Origin: Sycon ciliatum
Lineage: Eukaryota > Porifera > Calcarea > Leucosolenida > Sycettidae
Length of the DNA stretch: 64,000 nucleotides
Assembly (NCBI RefSeq): GCF_964019385.1
Contig: NC_088646.1
Location: 14,277,405 to 14,341,404 of the forward strand
Direction: 5' to 3'
Shown: positions 1-10,431 of the stretch, one piece after another
Layout of the letters: each line of letters opens with the position of its first letter
Numbering within the stretch: the stretch's first letter is position 1
Made by a program: the position numbers and the translations under genes
Notes under the pieces: model-generated
Told to the model about the DNA's origin: nothing
The model's database searches: none
What the model saw: the letters and a program-made list of their open reading frames with translations, nothing else

Positions 1-3000
1 AAATGTCGGATTTTGACCATTTGTGCTGACCTTTCAATTTCAACGTACCTCTCTATAACATGACCCAGCTGTAATTTTAGTGGTCGCATTTGTTTTATTT
101 TTGGTTTGCTTGTAGGGCGTGGGCACCCGCATTAAGTGACCCAGAAAATTTGGCACTGCTGTGAATAGTTTAGTCGCAAAGTGAAGATTCACTGGTAAAA
201 AGCCCCAAACTTCTAGATAGGTTCTTTTTCAGCTTTCAGCAGCCCTGGGTGAGTTCTTTAGAGAAATGTGGCTCTTTTTCATGGTGCTATTTTCTATGTC
301 CAGCTACACAACGAGATGAGGATGGTCATTGTCATTTTCTGAGCTGCGAACGGGCAGTAAGGTGAGAAAATGTCGGATTTTGACCATTTGTGCTGACCTT
401 TCAATTTCAACGTACCTCTCTATAACATGACCCAGCTGTAATTTCAGTGGTCGCATTGGTTTGATTTTTGGTTTGCTTGTAGGGCGCTGGCACCCGCATT
501 CAGTGACCCAGAAAATTTGGCACTGCTGTGAATAGTTTAGTCGCAAAGTGAAGATTCACGGGTAAAAAGCCCCAAACTTCTAGATAGGTTCTTTTTCAGC
601 TTTCAGCAGCCCTGGGTGAGTTCTTTAGAGAAATGTGGCTCTTTTTCATGGTGCTATTTTCTATGTCCAGCTACACAACGAGATGAGGATGGTCATTGTC
701 ATTTTCTGAGCTGCGAACGGGCAGAAAGGTGAAAAATGTCGGATTTTGACCATTTGTGCTGACCTTTCAATTTCAACGTACCTCTCTATAACATGACCCA
801 GCTGTAATTTCAGTGGTCGCATTGGTTTGATTTTTGGTTTGCTTGTAGGGCGCTGGCACCCGCATTCAGTGACCCAGAAAATTTGGCACTGCTGTGAATA
901 GTTTAGTCGCAAAGTGAAGATTCACGGGTAAAAAGCCCCAAACTTCTAGATAGGTTCTTTTTCAGCTTTCAGCAGCCCTGGGTGAGTTCTTTAGAGAAAT
1001 GTGGCTCTTTTTCATGGTGCTATTTTCTATGTCCAGCTACACAACGAGATGAGGATGGTCATTGTCATTTTCTGAGCTGCGAACGGGCAGAAAGGTGAAA
1101 AATGTCGGATTTTGACCATTTGTGCTGACCTTTCAATTTCAACGTACCTCTCTATAACATGACCCAGCTGTAATTTCAGTGGTCGCATTGGTTTGATTTT
1201 TGGTTTGCTTGTAGGGCGCTGGCACCCGCATTCTGTGACCCAGAAAATTTGGCACTGCTGTGAATAGTTTAGTCGCAAAGTGAAGATTCACGGGTAAAAA
1301 GCCCCAAACTTCTAGATAGGTTCTTTTTCAGCTTTCAGCAGCCCTGGGCGAGTTCTTTAGAGATATGTGAGTCTTTTTCATGGTGCTCTTGTCTATGTCC
1401 AGCTAACCAACGAGATGAGGATGGTCATTGTCATTTTCTGAGCTGCGAACGGGCAGAAAGGTGAGAAAATGTCGGATTTCGACCATTTGTGCTGACCTTT
1501 CAATTTCAACGTACCTCTCTATAACATGACCCAGCTGTAATTTCAGTGGTCGCATTTGTTTCATTTTTGGTTTGCTTGTAGGGCACTGGCACCCGCATTC
1601 AGTGACCCAGAAAATTTGGCACTGCTGTGAATAGTTTAGTCGCAAAGTGAAGATTCACGGGTAAAAAGCCCCAAACTTCTAGATAGGTTCTTTTTCAGCT
1701 TTCAGCAGCCCTGGGTGAGTTCTTTAGAGAAATGTGGCTCTTTTTCATGGTGCTCTTGTCTATGTCCAGCAACACAACGCAATGAGGATGGTCATTGTCA
1801 TTTTCTGAGCTGCGAACGGGCAGAAAGGTGAGAAAATGTCGGATTTTGACCATTTGTGCTGACCTTTCAATTTCAACGTACCTCTCTATAACATGACCCA
1901 GCTGTAATTTCAGTGGTCGCATTGGTTTGATTTTTGGTTTGCTTGTATGGCGCTGGCACCCGCATTCAGTGACCCAGAAAATTTGGCACTGCTGTGAATA
2001 GTTTAGTCGCAAAGTGAAGATTCACGGGTAAAAAGCCCCAAACTTCTAGATAGGTTCTTTTTCAGCTTTCAGCAGCCCTGGGTGAGTTCTTTAGAGAAAT
2101 GTGGCTCTTTTTCATGGTGCTCTTGTCTATGTCCAGCAACACAACGAGATGAGGATGGTCATTGTCATTTTCTGAGCTGCGAACGGGCAGAAAGGTGAGA
2201 AAATGTCGGATTTTGACCATTTGTGCTGACCTTTCAATTTCAACGTACCTCTCTATAACATGACCCAGCTGTAATTTCAATGGTCGCATTTGTTTCATTT
2301 TTGGTTTGCTTATAGGGCGCTGGCACCCGCATTCAGTGACCCAGAAAATTTGGCACTGCTGTGAATAGTTTAGTCGCAAAGTGAAGATTCACGGGTAAAA
2401 AGCCCCAAACTTCTAGATAGGTTCTTTTTCAGCTTTCAGCAGCCCTGGGTGAGTTCTTTAGAGAAATATGGCTCTTTTTCATGGTGCTCTTGTCTATGTC
2501 CAGCAACACAACGAGATTAGGATGGTCATTGTCATTTTCTAAGCTGCGAACGGGCAGAAAGGTGAGAAAATGGCGGATTTTGACCATTTGTGCTGACCTT
2601 TCAATTTCAACGTACCTCTCTATAACATGACCCAGCTGTAATTTCAGTGGTCGCATTGGTTTCATTTTTGGTTTGCTTGTAGGGCGCTGGCACCCGCATT
2701 CAGTGACCCAGAAAATTTGGCACTGCTGTGAATAGTTTAGTCGCAAAGTGAAGATTCACGGGTAAAAAGCCCCAAACTTCTAGATAGGTTCTTTTTCAGC
2801 TTTCAGCAGCCCTGGGCGAGTTCTTTAGAGATATGTGAGTCTTTTTCATGGTGCTCTTGTCTATGTCCAGCTAACCAACGAGATGAGGATGGTCATTGTC
2901 ATTTTCTAAGCTGCGAACGGGCAGAAAGGTGAGAAAATGTCGGATTTTGACCATTTGTGCTGACCTTTCAATTTCAACGTACCTCTCTATAACATGACCC

Positions 3001-5315
3001 AGCTGTAATTTCAATGGTCGCATTGGGTTGATTTTTGGTTTGCTTGTAGGGCGCTGGCACCCGCATTCAGTGACCCAGAAAATTTGGCACTGCTGTGAAT
3101 AGTTTAGTCGCAAAGTGAAGATTCACGGGTAAAAAGCCCCAAACTTCTAGATAGGTTCTTTTTCAGCTTTCAGCAGCCCTGGGCGAGTTCTTTAGAGATA
3201 TGTGAGTCTTTTTCATGGTGCTCTTGTCTATGTCCAGCTAACCAACGAGATGAGGATGGTCATTGTCATTTTCTAAGCTGCGAACGGGCAGAAAGGTGAG
3301 AATATGTCGGATTTTGACCATTTGTGCTGACCTTTCAATTTCAACGTACCTCTCTATAACATGACCCAGCTGTAATTTCAGTGGTCGCATTGGTTTGATT
3401 TTTGGTTTGCTTGTAGGGCGCTGGCACCCGCATTCAGTGACCCAGAAAATTTGGCACTGCTGTGAATAGTTTAGTCGCAAAGTGAAGATTCACGGGTAAA
3501 AAGCCCCAAACTTCTAGATAGGTTCTTTTTCAGCTTTCAGCAGCCCTGGGTGAGTTCTTTAGAGAAATGTGGCTCTTTTTCATGATGCTATTTTCTATGT
3601 CCAGCTACACAACGAGATGAGGATGGTCATTGTGATTTTCTGAGCTGCGAACGGGCAGAAAGGTGAGAAAATGTCGGATTTTGACCATTTGTGCTGACCT
3701 TTCAATTTCAACGTACCTCTCTATAACATGACCCAGCTGTAATTTCAGTGGTCGCATTGGTTTGATTTTTAGTTTGCTTGTATGGCGCTGGCACCCGCAT
3801 TCAGTGACCCAGAAAATTTGGCACTGCTGTGAATAGTTTAGTCGCAAAGTGAAGATTCACGGGTAAAAAGCCCCAAACTTCTAGATAGGTTCTTTTTCAG
3901 CTTTCAGCAGCCCTGGGTGAGTTCTTTAGAGAAATGTGGCTCTTTTTCATGGTGCTATTTTCTATGTCCAGCTACACAACGAGATGAGGATGGTCATTGT
4001 CATTTTCTAAGCTGCGAACGGGCAGAAAGGTGAGAATATGTCGGATTTTGACCATTTGTGCTGACCTTTCAATTTCAACGTACCTCTCTATAACATGACC
4101 CAGCTGTAATTTCAGTGGTCGCATTTCTTTCATTTTTGGTTTGCTTGTAGGGCGCTGGCACCCGCATTCAGTGACCCAGAAAATTTGGCACTGCTGTGAA
4201 TAGTTTAGTCGCAAAGTGAAGATTCACGGGTAAAAAGCCCCAAACTTCTAGATAGGTTCTTCTTCAGCTTTCAGCAGCCCTGGGCGAGTTCTTTAGAGAT
4301 ATGTGAGTCTTTTTCATGGTGCTCTTGTCTATGTCCAGCTAACCAACGATATGAGGATGGTCATTGTCATTTTCTAAGCTGCGAACGGGCAGAAAGGTGA
4401 GAATATGTCGGATTTTGACCATTTGTGCTGACCTTTCAATTTCAACGTACCTCTCTATAACATGACCCAGCTGTAATTTCAGTCGTCGCATTTGTTTCAT
4501 TTTTGGTTTGCTTGTAGGGCGCTGGCACCCGGATTCAGTGACCCAGAAAATTTGGCACTGCTGTGAATAGTTTAGTCGCAAAGTGAAGATTCACGGGTAA
4601 AAAGCCCCAAACTTCTAGATAGGTTCTTTTTCAGCTTTCAGCAGCCCTGGGTGAGTTCTTTAGAGAAATGTGGCTCTTTTTCATGGTGCTCTTGTCTATG
4701 TCCAGCAACACAACGAGATGAGGATGGTCATTGTCATTTTCTGAGCTGCGAACGGGCAGAAAGGTGAGAAAATGTCGGATTTTGACCATTTGTGCTGACC
4801 TTTCAATTTCAACGTACCTCTCTATAACATGACCCAGCTGTAATTTTAGTGGTCGCATTGGTTTGATTTTTGGTTTGCTTGTAGGGCGCTGGCACCCGCA
4901 TTCAGTGACCCAGAAAATTTGGCACTGCTGTGAATAGTTTAGTCGCAAAGTGAAGATTCACGGGTAAAAAGCCCCAAACTTCTAGATAGGTTCTTTTTCA
5001 TTTTTCAGCAGCCCTGGGCGAGTTCTTTAGAGATATGTGAGTCTTTTTCATGGTGCTCTTGTCTATGTCCAGCTAACCAACGAGATGAGGATGGTCATTG
5101 TTATTTTCTAAGCTGCGAACGGGCAGAAAGGTGAGAATATGTCGGATTTTGACCATTTGTGCTGACCTTTCAATTTCAACGTACCTCTCTATAACATGAC
5201 CCAGCTGTAATTTCAGTGGTCGCATTGGATTGATTTTTGGTTTGCTTGTAGGGCGCTGGCACCCGCATTCAGTGACCCAGAAAATTTGGCACTGCTGTGA
5301 ATAGTTTAGTCGCAA

Positions 5316-5682
5316 AGTGAAGATTCACGGGTAAAAAGCCCCAAACTTCTAGATAGGTTCTTTTTCAGCTTTCAGCAGCCCTGGGCGAGTTCTTTAGAGA
5401 TATGTGAGTCTTTTTCATGGTGCTCTTGTCTATGTCCAGCTAACCAACGAGATGAGGATGGTCATTGTCATTTTCTAAGCTGCGAACGGGCAGAAAGGTG
5501 AGAATATGTCGGATTTTGACCATTTGTGCTGACCTTTCAATTTCAACGTACCTCTCTATAACATGACCCAGCTGTAATTTCAGTCGTCGCATTTGTTTCA
5601 TTTTTGGTTTGCTTGTAGGGCGCTGGCACCCGCATTCAGTGACCCAGAAAATTTGGCACTGCTGTGAATAGTTTAGTCGCAA
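5316..5682. repeat. Example monomer, subfamily b
   Basis: Reference copy of subfamily b. Its marks, in order along the plus strand, are CCCTGGGCGAG, AGATATGTGAGTC, GCTCTTGTCTATG, CAGCTAACCAACG and TTTTCTAAGCTG. The right half is exchangeable: this copy has the CATTTGTTTCATTTTTGG form, others have CATTGGTTTGATTTTTGG. It also shows two local variants, GAGAATATG and CAGTCGTCG, that recur three monomers upstream, evidence of local copying. Confidence 0.9.
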
Positions 5683-6049
5683 AGTGAAGATTCACGGGTA
5701 AAAAGCCCCAAACTTCTAGATAGGTTCTTTTTCAGCTTTCAGCAGCCCTGGGTGAGTTCTTTAGAGAAATGTGGCTCTTTTTCATGGTGCTCTTGTCTAT
5801 GTCCAGCAACACAACGAGATGAGGATGGTCATTGTCATTTTCTGAGCTGCGAACGGGCAGAAAGGTGAGAAAATGTCGGATTTTGACCATTTGTGCTGAC
5901 CTTTCAATTTCAACGTACCTCTCTATAACATGACCCAGCTGTAATTTCAGTGGTCGCATTGGTTTGATTTTTGGTTTGCTTGTAGGGCGCTGGCACCCGC
6001 ATTCAGTGACCCAGAAAATTTGGCACTGCTGTGAATAGTTTAGTCGCAA
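5683..6049. repeat. Example monomer, subfamily c
   Basis: Reference copy of subfamily c. Marks are CCCTGGGTGAG, AGAAATGTGGCTC, GCTCTTGTCTATG, CAGCAACACAACG and TTTTCTGAGCTG, usually followed by the CATTGGTTTGATTTTTGG right half. The GTCCAGCAACAC form removes a minus-strand stop codon, which is the only reason the minus-strand frame is 105 codons here rather than 80. Confidence 0.9.
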
Positions 6050-6416
6050 AGTGAAGATTCACGGGTAAAAAGCCCCAAACTTCTAGATAGGTTCGTTTTC
6101 AGCTTTCAGCAGCCCTGGGTGAGTTCTTTAGAGAAATGTGGCTCTTTTTCATGGTGCTATTTTCTATGTCCAGCTACACAACGAGATGAGGATGGTCATT
6201 GTCATTTTCTGAGCTGCGAACGGGCAGAAAGGTGAGAAAATGTCGGATTTTGACCATTTGTGCTGACCTTTCAATTTCAACGTACCTCTCTATAACATGA
6301 CCCAGCTGTAATTTCAGTGGTCGCATTTGTTTGATTTTTGGTTTGCTTGTAGGGCGCTGGCACCCGCATTCAGTGACCCAGAAAATTTGGCACTGCTGTG
6401 AATAGTTTAGTCGCAA
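6050..6416. repeat. Example monomer, subfamily a
   Basis: Reference copy of subfamily a. Marks are CCCTGGGTGAG, AGAAATGTGGCTC, GCTATTTTCTATG and CAGCTACACAACG. It shares the left end with subfamily c and the CAGCTA stretch with subfamily b, so the subfamilies are themselves mosaics of a small set of alternative segments. Confidence 0.9.
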
Positions 6417-8912
6417 AGTGAAGATTCACGGGTAAAAAGCCCCAAACTTCTAGATAGGTTCTTTTTCAGCTTTAAGCAGCCCTGGGTGAGTTCTTTAGAG
6501 AAATGTGGCTCTTTTTCATGGTGCTCTTGTCTATGTCCAGCAACACAACGAGATGAGGATGGTCATTGTCATTTTCTGAGCTGCGAACGGGCAGAAAGGT
6601 GAGAAAATGTCGGATTTTGACCATTTGTGCTGACCTTTCAATTTCAACGTACCTCTCTATAACATGACTCAACTGTAATTTCAGTGGTCGCATTGGTTTG
6701 ATTTTTGGTTTGCTTGTAGGGCGCTGGCACCCGCATTCAGTGACCTAGAAAATTTGGCACTGCTGTGAATAGTTTAGTCGCAAAGTGAAGATTCACGGGT
6801 AAAAAGCCCCAAACTTCTAGATACGTTCTTTTTCAGCTTTCAGCAGCCCTGGGCGAGTTCTTTAGAGATATGTGAGTCTTTTTCATGGTGCTCTTGTCTA
6901 TGTCCAGCTAACCAACGAGATGAGGATGGTCATAGTCATTTTCTAAGCTGCGAACGGGCAGAAAGGTGAGAAAATGTCGGATTTTGACCATTTGTGCTGA
7001 CCTTTCAATTTCAACGTACCTCTCTATAACATGACCCAGCTGTAATTTCAGTGGTCGCATTTGTTTGATTTTTGGTTTGCTTGTAGGGCGCTGGCACCCG
7101 CATTCAGTGACCCAGAAAATTTGGCACTGCTGTGAATAGTTTAGTCGCAAAGTGAAGATTCACGGGTAAAAAGCCCCAAACTTCTAGATAGGTTCTTTTT
7201 CAGCTTTCAGCAGCCCTGGGTGAGTTCTTTAGAGAAATGTGGCTCTTTTTCATGGTGCTCTTGTCTATGTCCAGCAACACAACGAGATGAGGATGGTCAT
7301 TGTCATTTTCTGAGCTGCGAACGGGCAGAAAGGTGAGAAAATGTCGGATTTTGACCATTTGTGCTGACCTTTCAATTTCAACGTACCTATCTATAACATG
7401 ACCCAGCTGTAATTTCAGTGGTCGCATTGGTTTGATTTTTGGTTTGCTTGTAGGGCACTGGCACCCGCATTCAGTGACCTAGAAAATTTGGCACTGCTGT
7501 GAATAGTTTAGTCGCAAAGTGAAGATTCACGGGTAAAAAGCCCCAAACTTCTAGATAGGTTCTTTTTCAGCTTTCAGCAGCCCTGGGTGAGTTCTTTAGA
7601 GAAATGTGGCTCTTTTTCATGGTGCTATTTTCTATGTCCAGCTACACAACGAGATGAGGATGGTCATTGTCATTTTCTAAGCTGCGAACGGGCAGAAAGG
7701 TGAGAAAATGTCGGATTTTGACCATTTGTGCTGACCTTTCAATTTCAACGTACCTCTCTATAACATGACCCAGCTGTAATTTCAGTGGTCGCATTGGTTT
7801 GATTTTTGGTTTGCTTGTAGGGCGCTGGCACCCGCATTCAGTGACCCAGAAAATTTGGCACTGCTGTGAATAGTTTAGTCGCAAAGTGAAGATTCACGGG
7901 TAAAAAGCCCCAAACTTCTAGATAGGTTCTTTTTCAGCTTTCAGCAGCCCTGGGCGAGTTCTTTAGAGAAATGTGAGTCTTTTTCATGGTGCTCTTGTCT
8001 ATGTCCAGCAACACAACGAGATGAGGATGGTCATTGTCATTTTCTGAGCTGCGAACGGGCAGAAAGGTGAGAAAATGTCGGATTTTGACCATTTGTGCTG
8101 ACCTTTCAATTTCAACGTACCTCTCTATAACATGACCCAGCTGTAATTTCAGTGGTCGCATTTGTTTCATTTTTGGTTTGCTTGTAGGGCGCTGGCACCC
8201 GCATTCAGTGACCCAGAAAATTTGGCACTGCTGTGAATAGTTTAGTCGCAAAGTGAAGATTCACGGGTAAAAAGCCCCAAACTTCTAGATAGGTTCTTTT
8301 TCAGCTTTCAGCAGCCCTGGGTGAGTTCTTTATAGAAATGTGGCTCTTTTTTATGGTGCTCTTGTCTATGTCCAGCAACACAACAAGATGAGGATGGTCA
8401 TTGTCATTTTCTGAGCTGCGAACGGGCAGAAAGGTGAGAAAATGTCGGATTTTGACCATTTGTGCTGACCTTTCAATTTCAACGTACCTCTCTATAACAT
8501 GACCCAGCTGTAATTTCAGTGGTCGCATTGGTTTGGTTTTTGGTTTGCTTGTAGGGCGCTGGCACCCGCATTCAGTGACCCAGAAAATTTGGCACTGCTG
8601 TGAATAGTTTAGTCGCAAAGTGAAGATTCACGGGTAAAAAGCCCCAAACTTCTAGATAGGTTCTTTTTCAGCTTTCAGCAGCCCTGGGTGAGTTCTTTAT
8701 CATAGCCAGCAATCGCATGTCATCTCGTACATTGAAAATCAACATAATTTTGCGAATCGACCTTTTTTTCAGGATCACTTTTCAACGAGGACGAAGCAAA
8801 GTCGGCCGAACGAAGCCTAGAGGAAGAAAATCACCCTCTCCACTTCACCATCACGACACTGACATAGATACGAGATGAAACAACTAAAAAATTCACAAGA
8901 AAACTGTACGAC

Positions 8913-8934
8913 CTTTGGTCTGACTTTGGTCTGA
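8913..8934. repeat. 11-bp tandem duplication inside the 709-bp insertion
   Basis: CTTTGGTCTGA occurs twice back to back without a mismatch. It is too short to imply a function and may be simple replication slippage. Confidence 0.85.
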
Positions 8935-9174
8935 GAATTTCTATCACGATCAAAAATGTACGAGGAGCACTCAAAAATCAGCCACAGACGTACCTTTATC
9001 GCTCTCTACTCCTTTTTCAAGGCACAAAAGTCGACTCTCCACTTTCAAACCAGGAACCAGACATACCAGTGGTCCTTTTCAGCTGCTCCACGAGCGCAGG
9101 AAATGTTCACCAAGGGGCGCAGAGCAGCATCCATTCCAGAAAAATAGCTAAAATACGAGTGAGACTGCATGCCT

Positions 9175-9203
9175 GAGTACATGAGTACATGTATGAGTAC
9201 ATG
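9175..9203. repeat. GAGTACATG repeats inside the 709-bp insertion
   Basis: Three copies of GAGTACATG lie close together; the second and third are separated by TAT, the first and second overlap end to end. This is a local micro-repeat in the right half of the insertion. Confidence 0.85.
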
Positions 9204-9409
9204 CAGAAAATAGTAAATTTCAGCGTTTCTGCTCCAAACAGCAACCAGCTTCGACTAGAAACAAAGATTACACCAAAGGATCAAACAACAACGATTTTCT
9301 GCAGTTTTTTTGCAGTTGGCTTCCTTGTGCTTGGCCCAGCACGCCAAAAATCACACCTCGGAGGAGTACGAAAATTACAACTCTCAGATGTCCTTGATTG
9401 CTGGCCATG

Positions 9410-10431
9410 ACAAATGTGGCTCTTTTTTATGGTGCTCTTGTCTATGTCCAGCAACACAACAAGATGAGGATGGTCATTGTCATTTTCTGAGCTGCGAACG
9501 GGCAGAAAGGTGAGAAAATGTCGGATTTTGACCATTTGTGCTGACCTTTCAATTTCAACGTACCTCTCTATAACATGACCCAGCTGTAATTTCAGTGGTC
9601 GAATTGGTTTGATTTTTGGTTTGCTTGTAGGGCGCTGGCACCCGCATTCAGTGACCCAGAAAATTTGGCACTGCTGTGAATAGTTTAGTCGCAAAGTGAA
9701 GATTCACGGGTAAAAAGCCCCAAACTTCTAGATAGGTTCTTTTTCAGATTTCAGCAGCCCTGGGTGAGTTCTTTAGAGAAATGTGGCTCTTTTTCATGGT
9801 GCTATTTTCTATGTCCAGCTACACAACGAGATGAGGATGGTCATTGTCATTTTCAGAGCTGCGAACGGGCAGAAAGGTGAGAAAATGTCGGATTTTGACC
9901 ATTTGTGCTGACCTTTCAATTTCAACGTACCTATCTATAACATGACCCAGCTGTAATTTCAGTGGTCGCATTGGTTTGATTTTTGGTTTGCTTGTAGGGC
10001 ACTGGCACCCGCATTCAGTGACCTAGAAAATTTGGCACTGCTGTGAATAGTTTAGTCGCAAAGTGAAGATGCACGGGTAAAAAGCCCCAAACTTCTAGAT
10101 AGGTTCTTTTTCAGCTTTCAGCAGCCCTGGGTGAGTTCTTTAGAGAAATGTGGCTCTTTTTCATGGTGCTATTTTCTATGTCCAGCTACACAACGAGATG
10201 AGGATGGTCATTGTCATTTTCTAAGCTGCGAACGGGCAGAAAGGTGAGAAAATGTCGGATTTTGACCATTTGTGCTGACCTTTCAATTTCAACGTACCTC
10301 TCTATAACATGACCCAGCTGTAATTTCAGTGGTCGCATTGGTTTGATTTTTGGTTTGCTTGTAGGGCGCTGGCACCCGCATTCAGTGACCCAGAAAATTT
10401 GGCACTGCTGTGAATAGTTTAGTCGCAAAGT
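9410..10431. repeat. Mixed monomers between the insertion and block A
   Basis: Almost three monomers. The one at about 9770-10060 has a subfamily-a left half joined to a right half carrying CCTATCTATAAC, GGGCACTGG and GACCTAG, the same variant set found in the subfamily-c monomer around 7200-7490. It is therefore a chimera. Confidence 0.75.

Larger units (their letters stand above)
1..8700. repeat. 367-bp satellite array, left segment (about 23.7 monomers)
   Basis: Direct head-to-tail copies of one 367-bp monomer. Anchoring on the motif TTTAGTCGCAAAGTGAAG gives a spacing of 367 bp throughout, except for two consecutive 366-bp monomers near 546-1278. The array is already running at base 1, so its left end lies outside the window. 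Three monomer subfamilies (a, b, c; typed at 5316-6416) are interleaved without a clean long period, although a three-monomer pattern recurs at 4215-5315 and 5316-6416. The last monomer is cut at 8700 by an insertion. No gene is supported here: the frame length is not a multiple of three, so no protein can run from monomer to monomer. Confidence 0.97.
8701..9409. mobile_element. 709-bp insertion with 14-bp terminal inverted repeats inside a monomer
   Basis: The insertion opens with CATAGCCAGCAATC and closes with GATTGCTGGCCATG, an inverted pair matching at 13 of 14 positions. The monomer anchors on either side are 1076 bp apart, exactly 367 + 709. Uninterrupted copies of the same variant (8301-8618, 11579-11896) read CTTTATAGAAATG at the site; here CTTTAT stands left and ACAAATG right, so the target is preserved except for one G-to-C change and there is no visible target-site duplication. 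No open frame inside looks like a transposase. A non-autonomous DNA transposon (MITE-like) is the best guess; the family is not identifiable. The next monomer continues the interrupted variant (ACAACAAGATG), confirming insertion into an existing array. Confidence 0.75.

Noticed and set aside
5821-5880. CENP-B box in the monomer (near GCGAACGGGCAG)
   Set aside because: CGGG is present, but the TTCG required at the proper distance upstream is missing. The GCTTCGAACGGG variant of the array edge has TTCG at the wrong spacing.
8701-9409. Helitron
   Set aside because: The site is split between T and A, not A and T; the right end lacks the CTRR terminus; and the ends are inverted repeats.
8956-9694. 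Open frames in and across the 709-bp insertion
   Set aside because: Short, with no recognisable domain. Those at 9281-9694 and 9310-9513 simply run from the insertion into satellite sequence.
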